Shown in pieces: positions 44,554-57,250 of a DNA stretch of 64,000 bases. The DNA lies in assembly GCA_030998225.1 (NCBI GenBank), contig JAPYXD010000728.1, positions 186,001 to 250,000 of the forward strand. The letters run 5' to 3'. This stretch comes from Diplolepis rosae. Lineage: Eukaryota > Arthropoda > Insecta > Hymenoptera > Diplolepididae. A program made the position numbers and the translations under genes. The stretch's first letter is position 1. Every line of letters starts with the position of its first letter. The notes beneath the pieces are model-generated. The model searched no databases and was not told the origin of the DNA. It worked only from the letters and a program-made list of their open reading frames with translations.

Positions 44554-45114
44554 GTTTGGTGCAGTGTGTCCAGATTTGACACGCGAACGTTACGCACACA
44601 ACGCCAACAGCAGTACGTACGTGAGAATGGTTGCGCGCGCAGCGTAGTGTGTCTGCTGTTCGCAGTGGTTCTCTGAGTTTTCTCTGGTTGAAGGCTCCTT
44701 GTACCTATAGCTGATATTGCGTGCGCGAGGAATCACATGTACGCACTGTTAGCTAAAGTTGTGTAAGTTAGATTGCTATATGAAACTCAACAGTGTGTAG
44801 GAGCACTGCTTACAAAATACAAATCGACAGCTTGCTCCGTTTTTATGTTTCTTTCGACTCTGCTTGATTCCGTGCAAAAGAGGCGCGAAAGAGATGCCGA
44901 ATTCGAAATGACGGAAGATATAATTTGAAAACTTAACCCTAAAATCAAAATTTTATAATGTGTAAAATCTTTTATATGATAGTCTTAATAAACAATTGTT
45001 AATGAAGGGGTTCAATATTTAAGCAAGTTAATAATTTATATTCTAATTCGCATACGAAAGTACAATTACTAAACAATTTTTTTGTATGAACTTGATTCGA
45101 CAAACCTTTATTAT

Positions 45115-47678
45115 TGTTACGTCCAGTACGTATTAGATATAGTTAAGAATTAAAAAAATAATTTCTGTATGTAAAAAAACAAACTTATCAGATATAAGAA
45201 TTTTGTACTACCCAGTATATAAAGGGAAAACCTTTTAAAACCACGAAATATCAGACTTTCGACTCATTAAACTGCATAGTTAAGATAAGCGCAACGGAAA
45301 CTGTAAGTGCTATTGCGTAAGATCTCTATTTTCGATGAGTCCAGAATCTATTTACTTTCGAAATTATTTTAAGGTAAATATCATGTTTACAAAAATCAAA
45401 CTTTCCAATTCCAGATTTATGTTAAAATGCGAAATATGCGTTCACCAAATAAACCTAAGCGTACAATATACATGTATATGCACATGTATATTAATATACA
45501 CGTGCATTTACATACATAGTAACGGACAATTACGGTAATTAATAAACATATATAGAAAGTGATTTACTTGTTTAAAATAAGAAAACCATACTTGTTGCGA
45601 AAATAAGAACAAAATAGAAAATTGTATATTTACAAATACTACATATTGCACAAATTAATGTATGCAGCATCAGCAAATCATGCACGAATAAAAATAACCT
45701 AATAGAACTGTAAAAGACTAAGAGAATAACTGGACACCCGGTATTAGTATCATCTATCCTTTTACTCTCTTCGTCTTACACACGGCCCTTATAGGGACCA
45801 AATCATATATATATATACCGTGTAAAAAAACACGAGAGTCAGTCAAGATCTGGGAGTTTGGTTCTTAGCAGAACTAGCCCCAAACTACTTAAACTAAAAT
45901 TTAAATTTTCTAAATTTGTAAGTTTTCAAGCATAAGCAACTGTTATATTTCCAATCTGCAACAATAATAAAATTCTAAAAGTGAGTACAATTTTTCTCTT
46001 ATAATTTCATAACCATCGCAACCCAACTTCAAATTTTAATTACTCAAAATTCAATATTAACTGAAAACACAATTTCAAGTTTACAAAACTGAATTTAAAC
46101 GAATTTTCCAATTTTTATTCTTAGAGGATTTAAGCTGTTCATTTGCGATCCAATCTTTCTAAATGTTTATTCGAACCAAACGCTCAACATTTATCAGTTT
46201 GGTGTAGGTTCGAATCTTTAAAATTGTTTATTCGAGTGAATTATTTAAATCGTTAATTTCAATTGTTTATAAATATATTGATCTGTGTCATCTAAATGTT
46301 TATTCGAATCAAACGCTCAACATTTATCAGTTTGGTGTAGGTTCGAATCTTTAAAATTGTTTATTCAAGTGAATTATTTAGATCGTTAATTTCAATTGTT
46401 TATAAATATATCGATCTGTGTCATCTAAACGTTTATTCGAATCTAACGCTCAACATTCATCAGTTTGGTGTAGGTTCGAATCTTTAAAATTGTTTATTCA
46501 AGTGAATTATTTAAATCGTCAATTTCAATTGTTTATAAATATATCGATCTGTGTCATCTATATGTTTATTCGAACCAAACGCTCAACATTTATCAGTTTG
46601 GTGTAGGTTCGAATCTTTAAAATTGTTTATTCAAGTGAATTATTTAAATCGTCAATTTCAATTGTTTATAAATATATCGATCTGTGTCATCTATATGTTT
46701 ATTCGAACCAAACGCTCAACATTTATCAGTTTGGTGTAGGTTCGAATCTTTAAAATTGTTTATTCAAGTGAATTATTTAGATCGTTAATTTCATTTGTTT
46801 ATTAAAAATATAGATCTGTCTCATCTAAATGTTTATTCGAACCAAACGCTCAACATTTATCAGTTTGGTGTAGGTTCGAATCTTTAAAATTGTTTATTCA
46901 AATGAATCATTTAAATCGTTAATTGTAATTGTTTATTAAAAATATAGATCTGTCTCATTTAATGTTTATTCGAACCAAACGCTCAACATTCATCAGTTTG
47001 GTGTAGGTTCGAATCTTTAAAATTGTTTATTCAAGTGAATTATTTAGATCTTTAATTTTAATTGTTTATTAAAAATATAGATCTGTCTCATCTAAATGTT
47101 TATTCGAACCAAACGCTCAACATTTATCAGTTTGGTGTAGGTTCGAATCTTTAAAATTGTTTATTCAAATGAATCATTTAAATCGTTAATTGTAATTGTT
47201 TATTAAAAATATAGATCTGCCTCATCTAAATGTTTATTCGAACCAAACGCTCAACATCCATCAGTTTGGTGTAGGTTCGAATCGTTCACTCAATTTTTTT
47301 ATTCACGTCGGTTATTTTAATGGTTAATTTTTTATTTAACAATCGACTCTAACGTTGGGAGTCAATCAAGACAGCTTTCAATACGTTCACATACCACCTT
47401 TCAATGTGGAACCTTAGGTTGTCTTGGATTGGCGAATGTATGCATTTTTGTAAGCGATTTTAGGAAGGTAATCGTAATATAAGTTTTATGAAAATTGTTT
47501 GAGGTTTTCTCTATTTTTCGTTAACGGCTTCGATTTCGGTCTATGAGTTTCGCGCATCACGTCATCAAGGTCTGGATTCCTAGGTTATAGCGCGTGGGCG
47601 TTGATCTAAAATAAAGGATCAACACTCGTTGATCACTATTGAAATTATATTTTGCATGCTGCGTTTTCGGACGTAACA
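45115..47678 (+). repeat. 5' LTR with nine-copy hairpin minisatellite
   Basis: 2564 bp. 46161-47290 holds nine units of 132-135 bp. The unique part before them contains a CATATATATATATACC run and short frames that also occur in the 3' LTR. Confidence 0.93.
46161..47290 (+). repeat. 133-bp minisatellite inside the 5' LTR (nine units)
   Basis: Each unit starts AAATGTTTATTCGAACCAAA and contains ATTCGAACC ... GGTTCGAAT, complementary arms separated by about 30 bases, with CAAAC/GTTTG as an alternative inner pair. GTAGGTTCGAATC resembles a pol III B box. Units differ by a few bases, and later ones use a shortened ATTAAAAATATAGATCTG spacer. Confidence 0.95.
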
Positions 47679-48769
47679 TAGTAAAAATTTTTGGAGGCCC
47701 CGGGGGGATTCTTGACTACAGATGATTGTGAAGGGTTGCGAATCATAACGAAGTCTTCTCCACGTCTTTTGTTAATAAATTTTATGTAATAAATTACATA
47801 AGTAGTTTTATTACTTATGAAATAAAATTGGAAATTTAGAATGAAATTTCAAAGATTTGGAAAAGGAAAATAAAAACCTGATAAAGACAAATGAAATTTA
47901 ACAAAAGTAATAGACGAATTTAAAGAAAATATTTAAAAATTGCGGAAAATTTAAAGGAAATAATAAAATCGTTGGAAATTTCAAAATCTTGATCTAACAA
48001 ATACCAAATGTAATGTAATTGCGTAATTTTTTTTTACATATTTTGCCAATTTCAATCTTCTTTCGAATTTTTAATTTAAATAAGGTATACGAAAAATTTA
48101 AGAATGACGCATAGACTAACTAAAAAGGTTTTCCTTTAGTTATGAGTCAATTAGAAAAATTTTTTTTTTCAGAAAACAGAAAAGCAAAATTTGTTTTTCC
48201 AAAGCAGGTGTTGGAATAAAACTAGCTCTTGACAAAAGTTTTAAAAATTTTCCTTTTTATGGAAATTTTGTTTTCACAACTCGCCTAATCTATTCTCTTC
48301 TACATTATTAGAAATTTCAGGAAACTTACAGAATTTTTGTGTTACAAAGGTGATTTGAAATTGTTGACGATATTTAAGGTGTTTCTGAGTGAAGATATTT
48401 TTAAGTTGCAAAGCAATGTACTGAGTTTCTGAAATGTTTTTTGATGTTATGAGGCTCAATTGAATTTTTATAAAATGCCTCTTAATAAAAACTACCAAAT
48501 TACAGGAGAATTTTCTAAAATTTATGATAAAATTACAAAACTGAAACAAAATTTTCAGTAACATGTAATTGTACGAAACTTCGGGTAACCAAAGTGTTAA
48601 CTTGTTGCAATCTTGAGAATTTCCCGATACAAGTATTAGAATAAAACGACACTTTGTAAGAGAAAATTAGGAAATTGTTTCGTAAATCTACTAAAAAGTA
48701 ACTGAATTATTGTTGAATATTTCCAAAACTAGCAAAATTTTAACATTGAATAAAATCATAAAATACTAA
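47679..48769 (+). other. Retrotransposon leader, no coding sequence
   Basis: A primer-binding-site candidate TGGAGGCCCCGGGG starts at 47692, 13 bases after the LTR. The rest is AT-rich. No gag motif or zinc knuckle was found. Confidence 0.6.
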
Positions 48770-49960
48770 ATTGAGATATTTGGCGAAAGATTAAGCATTC
48801 TATACTAAAATACAAAATTCCGAATTCTAAATTCAGATATTTCACAAAAGATCAAATATTTTATTCTTATATACGAAATTCTAAAAATCTAAAATCAGAT
48901 ATTTGACATAGGATCAAATATTCTATTCCAGCACATGAAGTTCTAAATTCAGATGTTTGAAAAGGTTGAAATATTCTATTCCAATATATAAAATTCAAAA
49001 TTCAAAATTCAGATATTTGAGAAAAGATCAAATATTCTATTCTTATATCAAAATTCTAAGGCTCCAAATTTAGATATTTCACAAAGGTCAAATATTCTAT
49101 TCTAATTATCAAATTCTAAATTTTTCTGAATCTAAAAAAATTTTTATAAAAATCCTTTATTACAAAATTCTAAAAAGGATCACAGAATCCTAAAATTAGA
49201 TGAAATTTTCAAATGGATCAAAGGAATCCAAATTACAAATATATCTAAATCTCAAAATTTCAAATGGGATTACAAAAATCCTAAATTACAAAATACTAAA
49301 AAAGGATTACAAGAATCCTAAATTTATTTCAATTTTCTATGGATCAAAGAATCCAAATTTTAAATTTTTCAAATCTATTTTAAATAGGATTATAAAAATC
49401 CTATGTTACAAAATTGTAAAAAGGGATTACAAGAATCCTAAATTTATTTAAATGGATTAAAGAATCCAAATCCTAAATTTTTCAAATTCTCAAAATTTCA
49501 AAAGGGATTACAAGAATCCTAAATTTATTTAAATGGATTAAAGAATCCAAATCCTAAATTTTTCAAATTCTCAAAATTTCAAAAGGGATTACAAGAATCA
49601 TAAATTTTATTTAAATTTTCTATGGATCAAAGAATTCAAATTCTAAATTTTTCAAAATCTCCAGATTTTAAATAGGATTATAAAAATCCTATGTTACAAA
49701 ATTGTTAAAAAAGATTACAAGAATCCAAATCCTAAATTTTTCAAAATCTCAAAATTTCAAAAGGGATTACAAGAATCCTAAATTTATTAAAATTTTCTAT
49801 GGATCAAAGAATCCAAATTCTAAATTTTTCTAAATCTCCAAATTTTAAATAGGATTATAAAAATCCTATATCACAAAATTCTAAAAAGGATCACAAGAAT
49901 CCTAAAATTAAACAAATTTTTTTAAATGGATCAAAAGAATTAAAAATCTAAAAACTATCC
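48770..49960 (+). repeat. AT-rich tandem-repeat block replacing gag-pol
   Basis: Two related arrays: about 60-bp units with TTCTAAATTCAGATATTTG and GATCAAATATTCTATTC (48770-49110), then units of about 85-150 bp with GGATTACAAGAATCCTAAAT and GGATCAAAGAATCCAAAT (49140-49960). GGATT and AATCC form many short inverted repeats. The frames are artefacts of composition. Confidence 0.85.
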
Positions 49961-49974
49961 AAATTTTGCCTTGC

Positions 49975-50645
49975 TACGCCATTACCAAATGCCTCAGCAA
50001 ATTGATCCAGAAAATAGCAGAAAGATTTGAGATAAAAGGAGTTAAAATCACTGCATTTCACCCTCCGTCTAATGGTGTTTAGAACGCTCACATCATGCAG
50101 TAGACGAATTCTCAAAACAATATTCTGAAAAAGTTTGCCAGTGGAATCTGTGGGTAGAAATTGCTATATTCAATTATAATACGTGCATACAGGAAGGCAC
50201 GAAACATACACCTTTCGAAGTGGTTTTGGGTCATTTAGCCAGATCACCTTCATGTAAACCACTCTGAGAGGACGATTTATTACCAACGTATCAAGGGTAC
50301 ATAAAAGACTTGGTCACTCGCCTTACTGACATAAGAACACTAGTGTATAACAATCTTGTAGAGGCTGAAACCTGGCCGAATGGCTACTATGACAAAAATG
50401 TAAACAGCGCAAATTTTAAGGTGGGTGATTATGTCTTTTTGCTGAAGGGACCAAAACCCGGTAAATTCGGGGATCATTATACTGGGCCTCATAAAATTTT
50501 GCAAGTAATAAACAAGTTTAATGTAAAAATTCAATTCAAAAGGAGCAGCAAGATAGTCCATGCTAATAGACTCAGAGTATCGCATATTAACTGCGAAGCA
50601 GAAATTAAAGGAAAAGCAAAGGAAAACCATTTAGAAAATGAATAA
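49975..50645 (+). pseudogene. Ty3/gypsy integrase, C-terminal part (broken)
   Basis: The frames give LIQKIAERFEIKGVKITAFH and PPSNGV, the end of the catalytic core. After a frameshift near 50085 come FNYNTCIQEGTKHTPFEVVL, a TGA near 50266, and the frame 50310-50645. That frame has GDYVFLLKGPKPGKFGDHYT and IVHANRLRVSHIN, a GPY/F-type C-terminal domain. This places the element in the Ty3/gypsy group. Confidence 0.82.
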
Positions 50646-50649
50646 TCAA

Positions 50650-52515
50650 ATTCATGTTCTGATTACAGATGTTGCTCAAAATCGCGTTCGTCTTGCTGGT
50701 CCAATGCACAACAGCGTTTGTTGAATATGACTGCGGATTTCGAGCACTAAATATAACTAAATATATAATCATTGCGGGATGTACTCACATATTTCAATTG
50801 TAAAGCACGGCGAACGAGATTATATATACGATATAAGTAGAGAAGCTTGTAAAAAACTTCATACCACCGGAATTTTACAATTTGATAACCATGTAATAAG
50901 TGGAATTAAAATAAATAGTACAACTACTCACCCCATGCTTTATGCGGGTTATTTAGGTAACGATGGAAGGTGTAACGGGGCGGCATATTCGGATCCTTAC
51001 GGAGATTGGGAATCTGTGGTTGTACAGGGTACTTTAAAAATAACTATACAGGAACAGAATGCAAGAGTAAACCTTAATACTGATTTAATATATTTGCGCT
51101 CCGGTACACCTTGCACCTTCTCTGATGCAACATGCATAGATGTTGAGGGCGGACATACCTTTTGGAATACTATTCCTACTACTAATTGTAAGTTTTACCA
51201 ATATAGCATCCTGTATGAAGGTTACGCAAACAAGGTGGAGGATTTAGTTAATAATCGCATACAAACTGTATATTCATTAGTAACAGAGCAAACAACTTTT
51301 GCATTAATGATCAAAAACGCAGTAAGCGTTTGCGGGTATACTGTATTACGCACTGAGCATCCTAAGCTAGTTATTTTTGAAACGGTTAAAGGCGAATCAT
51401 TCGCGGACAATTATAAACTTAGTATAGACAACCTTGACACATTCGCATACGTCAACTCCAAGTTTGTATACGTAGAAAAACATATAAAATTAAATTAGGA
51501 ATTTATACAGAGATGTCCTCCTACAACGATGTAATTTAGAAAGGGAAACTTTGAAGAACGCACTGGCTATTGCTACACAAGCACCGGACGAATTTGCTTA
51601 CAATTTGATGAAGGGACCTGGATACATGTCAGTAACAGCCGGAGAGGTAGTACACATCATCAAGTGTATACCAGTAGATGTAATGGTCCAGCATGGAGAA
51701 GAATGTTACGCAGAACTCCAAGTAACAATGAGAAATGTGACCTACTATCTTACACCTAGGACACACATAATTAAAGGGAGGGGAACGAAAATCACATGCA
51801 ACACGATTTTACCTTCCTATTATCTCATCGAAGGGAGCTGGTACAAATTACTACCAAGACCAATTGAAGGTGTGGAACCAATCACAATTCAACCTTCATC
51901 CAAATCAACTTGGGAATATACAAACCCAGCCTCCCTAGCTACAAGTGGAATCTATACAGAAAAAGACTTAGATGACCTAAGGAAACGAATTATGTTCCCT
52001 GTTGAGAAACCCTCTTTATTGAACGATGTGGCACGAGAAATGCACGGCCATGTCACGACCAACAATGAAGGAACACTTTCCAAACTACTAAACGAAGACT
52101 CCATGGCCAAGATTGTAGAATCAACTGGAACAAGGATCTGGGAAAATTCATGACGTTTGGCACAGCTAGCGCAGGAATTATAGCAATTTTTATAATTCTT
52201 CAAGTCATAAAAATGATAATAGATATTATGATCAACGGATTTTTGTTACATCGTCTATACAGATGGTCGATCCACATGGTTGGAGCTGTTTGGGACTCTG
52301 TAACTCAATGTCTCATTCAACTTGGAAGACGAACAACTAAACCTACGCCGGCAAAACGATACAAAGTACAAAATGATATTGAACTTGGACAGATAGATGT
52401 ACAAGCAGAGCTACTGCCTAACCCAGCCTCAAGTACAACACAAAGCGATACTACATCAGACAATCAAGGAAACGAGAGGGAAAATACAGGAAGGTTTTTC
52501 TCTTACAGCGCCTAA
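50650..52515 (+). pseudogene. Chuvirus-like (Jingchuvirales) envelope glycoprotein, frameshifted
   Basis: Follows the integrase as an env gene would. Frames in order: a signal-like start and ectodomain leader (about 50670-50800), 50779-51498 (ectodomain with AYSDPYGDWESVVVQG and many Cys), 51551-52153, and 52150-52515. The last has a membrane segment (SAGIIAIFIILQVIKMIID) and a cytoplasmic tail. At least three frame breaks (about 50797, 51497 and 52150) separate them. The Cys pattern and fold resemble glycoproteins of chuviruses, which arthropod LTR elements are known to have captured. I judge this by memory of the family, not a search. It is inactive as it stands. Confidence 0.7.
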
Positions 52516-52659
52516 CTACTGTATTAGAAGGGTCAAGTGTAGCCATAGCATTGTTTTGTTTCTTTCTCATTAAAAGCCGATTGGGAAGCCGATCACCACG
52601 ACAACAGATTAATTTACGCAGCGTACGCTTCCTAGACATTAAATTTACTAGTAAGCGTT

Positions 52660-52671
52660 TAAGGGTGGGGG
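52660..52671 (+). promoter_or_regulatory. Polypurine tract
   Basis: AAGGGTGGGGG directly before the 3' LTR, with a single T interrupting. This is the expected plus-strand primer position. Confidence 0.75.
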
Positions 52672-54832
52672 TGTTACGTCCAGTACGTATTAGATATAGT
52701 TAAGAATTAAAAAAATAATTTCTGTATGTAAAAAAACAAACGTATCAGATATAAGAATTTTGTACTACCCAGTATATAAAGGGAAAACCTTTTAAAACCA
52801 CGAAATATCAGACTTTCGACTCATTAAACTGCATAGTTAAGATAAGCGCAACGGAAACTGTAAGTGCTATTGCGTAAGATCTCTATTTTCGATGAGTCCA
52901 GAATCTATTTACTTTCGAAATTATTTTAAGGTAAATATCATGTTTACAAAAATCAAACTTTCCAATTCCAGATTTATGTTAAAATGCGAAATATGCGTTC
53001 ACCAAATAAACCTAAGCGTACAATATACATGTATATGCACATGTATATTAATATACACGTGCATTTACATACATAGTAACGGACAATTACGGTAATTAAT
53101 AAACATATATAGAAAGTGATTTACTTGTTTAAAATAAGAAAACCATACTTGTTGCGAAAATAAGAACAAAATAGAAAATTGTATATTTACAAATACTACA
53201 TATTGCACAAATTAATGTATGCAGCATCAGCAAATCATGCACGAATAAAAATAACCTAATAGAACTGTAAAAGACTAAGAGAATAACTGGACACCCGGAA
53301 TTAGCATCATCTATCCTTTTACTCTCTTCGTCTTACACACGGCCCTTATAGGGACCAAATCATATATATACCGTGTAAAAAAACACGAGAGTCAGTCAAG
53401 ATCTGGGAGTTTGGTTCTTAGCAGAACTAGCCCCAAACTACTTAAACTAAAATTTAAATTTTCTAAATTTGTAAGTTTTCAAGCATAAGCAACTGTTATA
53501 TTTCCAATCTGCAACAATAATAAAATTCTAAAAGTGAGTACAATTTTTCTCTTATAATTTCATAACCATCGCAACCCAACTTCAAATTTTAATTACTCAA
53601 AATTCAATATTAACTGAAAACATAATTTCAAGTTTACAAAACTGAATTTAAACGAATTTTCCAATTTTTATTCTTAGAGGATTTAAGCTGTTCATTTGCG
53701 ATCCAATCTTTCTAAATGTTTATTCGAACCAAACGCTCAACATTTATCAGTTTGGTGTAGGTTCGAATCTTTAAAATTGTTTATTCGAGTGAATTATTTA
53801 AATCGTTAATTTCAATTGTTTATAAATATATCGATCTGTGTCATCTAAATGTTTATTCGAACCAAACGCTCAACATTTATCAGTTTGCTGTAGGTTCGAA
53901 TCTTTAAAATTGTTTATTCAAGTGAATTATTTAGATCGTTAATTTCAATTGTTTATAAATATATCGATCTGTGTCATCTAAACGTTTATTTGAATCTAAC
54001 GCTCAACATTTATCAGTTTGATGTAGGTTCGAATCTTTAAAATTGTTTATTCAAATGAATCATTTAAATCGTTAATTGTAATTGTTTATTAAAAATATAG
54101 ATCTGTCTCAAATAAATGTTTATTCGAACCAAACGCTCAACATTGATCAGTTTGGTGTAGGTTCGAATCTTTAAAATTGTTTATTCAAGTGAATTATTTA
54201 GATCGTTAATTTCATTTGTTTATTAAAAATATAGATCTGTCTCATCTAAATGTTTATTCGAACCAAACGCTCAACATTTATCAGTTTGGTGTAGGTTCGA
54301 ATCTTTAAAATTGTTTATTCAAATGAATCATTTAAATCGTTAGTTGTAATTGTTTATTAAAAATATAGATCTGCCTCATCTAAATGTTTATTCGAACCAA
54401 ACGCTCAACATCCATCAGTTTGGTGTAGGTTCGAATCGTTCACTCAATTTTTTTATTCACGTCGGTTATTTTAATGGATAATTTTTTATTTAACAATCGA
54501 CTCTAACGTTGGGAGTCAATCAAGACAGCTTTCAATACGTTCACATACCACCTTTCAATGTGGAACCTTAGGTTGTCTTGGATTGGCGAATGTATGCATT
54601 TTTGTAAGCGATTTTAGGAAGGTAATCGTAATATAAGTTTTATGAAAATTGTTTGAGGTTTTCTCTATTTTTCGTTAACGGCTTCGATTTCGGTCTATGA
54701 GTTTCGCTCATCACATCATCAAGGTCTGCATTCCTAGGTTATAGCGCGTGGGCGTTGACCTAAAATAAGGGATCAACACTCGTTGATCACTATTGAAATT
54801 ATATTTTGCATGCTGCGTTTTCGGACGTAACA
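52672..54832 (+). repeat. 3' LTR with six-copy hairpin minisatellite
   Basis: 2161 bp. It is 403 bp shorter than the 5' LTR, equal to three minisatellite units (six units at 53714-54440 against nine). Otherwise it matches the 5' LTR with roughly ten substitutions. Confidence 0.93.
53714..54440 (+). repeat. 133-bp minisatellite inside the 3' LTR (six units)
   Basis: Same unit as in the 5' LTR. The first three units and the last three match the first and last units of the other array most closely, so the central units were gained or lost after insertion. Confidence 0.9.
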
Positions 54833-56983
54833 CTATTGAGTAAAATACATTAAATATCATTTTTTTGAAATACATAACATCTTTTACGTGACAATTTCAA
54901 TATATAAGTGTAAACAAAAGGTTTCTTTTTTTTTTTTTTTTTTTTGATGAATAAATTATATTTACATTTTCATACGAAATTACTCATTGTGATTCTTTGT
55001 TATTAAGTAAAAGTGATCAATATTATAAAAATAAAATACTTTTAAAAAAAGTTTTAGAATACTTAAAAATTTGTATATGACAATTTTAATGTATAAATGT
55101 AAATGAAAGGTTTGATTATTACAAAAAGCCAATTAATTATATTTGAATTCGCATGCGAAACTACAAATTGAGATTTCTTTGGTATGAAGATAATTCGACA
55201 AACTTTTACTGTGAATTAAAATACTTTAAATAATTTTTTTGAAATACGTAAGAATAGTTTAAAAGATAATTTTAGTATATGCACTGCCATCAGAAATTAC
55301 AGGTTCACTTGTACTTTTATCTACTGTTAAGGCATCTTCATTTTTATAATAACATGTGATGTAAAAGATTTGAGCTATTCCACAAATTTTTAATGATATT
55401 TTATTCGAAATAAATATTTTTCCACTTCATATCAGAGAAATCCCCACATGTAATTTAGTATTCAAATTTAAATATAATATATTTGATATTTAAAGAATCA
55501 AACTATTTATTCACACTTGGATAGTCTCTAAATCATTTATATCCAAATACAATATAAATTATTTTTGAATAATCAAATATTTTATTTACATTTATTTGAT
55601 GAAATTGTCATGTAAAAGGTTTTAAGTATTCTAAAAACTTTTTTGAGGGCCTTTACTCTATAGGAAATTTTTTGAAATTTATTTCTTACTAGACAAATTT
55701 TAAAGTTTGTATTTCATATGCAAAATTAAACATATTTTTTAATTTTTTATATAATCAAATCTCTTATTCATACTTGTATATTAGAATTGTCTAAACCTAA
55801 TTTTGGGTAAATAAGAAATTTTGTTTCCAAATAATTGATCATTAAATTTTTAAAATTTATTTTGTATTATAAAACTCTTCAGGTGCAATTTCATATGAAC
55901 TTTCAGCAGATATTGCGTGCGCGAGGATTCACACATACGCGCTGACATTTAAAGTTGTGTAAGTTTGATCGCGAAATTTGAAACATATTATTTGAAAAAT
56001 TATCCTCTTTTGCAATCTTTTTAAAATTATTTATCTGAAATAAATATATGCAAAATTTTATATAATTTTGGGATGTTTTAAACACTCAAAAAAATTTTTC
56101 AGTAAAAATTAATATCAAGAAATATTTATGGTTACAAGACGAGATAGAAAAAAATGTTTAGCTTCTTGAATTAAAGCTTCTATCACAAATTTGAAATACT
56201 TAAAAAGATTTTAAAAATGTTTATACAATCATTAAAATTTCAATCACAAAATTAGGAGCAAAATTTTTCTTAGTGAAAAAAGATAAACAAGTCAAGGAAG
56301 TTAATTTGAAGCAATATTAAGAAAATATTTTTCAATAGAACTTTTACTTATGACGTAAAATGTTTTCTATGTAGGCAAATACAATTTGTTTTATTATGGT
56401 GGGGATTTGACAAATGAGAACTTTTTTTTTAGGGAAAAATATTCTCCAAAATTTTACCACATCCAATTGGTAACCAAATAAGTGTTTTACTTTCTTAAAG
56501 TAATGAAAAAATTAATTTAAAAAATATGATGTAATTACCACTGGAAAGGTACACTATCTTCTGTGCTTAAATTTTGTTTCAAATCTTTTTTCATAAAATC
56601 GCTTTTTCACCAAAATAGCATTATTCTCTCAATTTAAGGAGGTTCGACTGTGACTAGGAAGCCCTTGGATAACTTGACTAATTCCCAGTTTAAAAAATCT
56701 GAATGCTGTTATCCTATGCATAATATTAGAGAAAAATGTTCGCTTTACCGGGACAAAATTAGAAAATATAAAAAATGTCCTTTCTAGTACCAATTACGGT
56801 AGGTTGAGCCTCCTCAAATTTGTACATTTTTCACTAATTTAATTAGCACATCGAATTTGATAGACACATCAACAATTTTCAAAAATTTACTTACGTCAAC
56901 ATTAATAGAAACTATTAATTAAACTATGAAATTTCATACATCTCAATGTAAAATTTTGAATCAATTTAATCATAATTTTTTAA

Positions 56984-57060
56984 CGAGCAGTCGATCGGCA
57001 ATCGAAAGACCTGGGCTCGAATCCTAGCGCAGTCGAAAGTGTCTTTTTTCCTCAGAAAAA
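56984..57060 (+). repeat. tRNA-derived SINE-like repeat, copy 3
   Basis: GAGCAGTCGATCGGCAATCG, GGGCTCGAATCCTAGCG and GTCTTTTTTCC as in the other copies, then the shared AT-rich tail (GTAAATTTAGTTATTTAGACC). Confidence 0.6.
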
Positions 57061-57220
57061 ATTTGTTTGTAGTTTTAATTTTTGTAAATTTAGTTATTTA
57101 GACCAATTTCATAGTTACGCATGTACAATTCATTTATATCGTTTTTACCATAATGTTTATCCGTCACAGGGGCAATTTTTAAGTTTCTTCCTTTATTCTT
57201 TTTATAGAAATAAATTCTTA

Positions 57221-57250
57221 CTGATGAGGACTCCAATCTGAGTCGAAACG
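57221..57250 (+). ncRNA. Hammerhead-like stem-loop (candidate)
   Basis: CTGATGAG, then GACTC/GAGTC as a stem with a six-base loop, then GAAAC. This is the order of a hammerhead ribozyme core, with one extra G between the first box and the stem. A related but mutated copy is at 3547-3574 on the minus strand (CTAATGAG, GACTCT/AGAGTC, GAAA). Penelope-like elements are known to carry hammerhead motifs. The stem I and III pairing was not established. Confidence 0.3.

Larger units (their letters stand above)
45115..54832 (+). mobile_element. Envelope-bearing Ty3/gypsy-type LTR retrotransposon, 9.7 kb, gutted
   Basis: LTRs TGTTACGTCC...ACGTAACA at 45115-47678 (2564 bp) and 52672-54832 (2161 bp). 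The left flank TTAT and right flank CTAT fit a 4-bp duplication with one mutation. Comparison with the other foldback arm shows the uninterrupted target. Outside the minisatellite the LTRs differ at roughly one percent. The interior keeps only a leader, an AT-rich tandem-repeat block, the C-terminal integrase and a degraded envelope-like gene. Gag, protease, RT and RNase H are gone. Confidence 0.92.

Noticed and set aside
45335..45538. 67-codon frame repeated exactly at 52892-53095
   Set aside because: Both copies are at the same place in the two LTRs, and the duplication reflects the LTRs rather than a gene family.
46418..46739. Repeated short frames (62 codons)
   Set aside because: They are translations of the LTR minisatellite units.
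46161..47290. Regularly spaced repeats that could suggest a CRISPR-like array
   Set aside because: Units are adjacent 133-bp copies with no unique spacers, inside an LTR of a eukaryotic retrotransposon.
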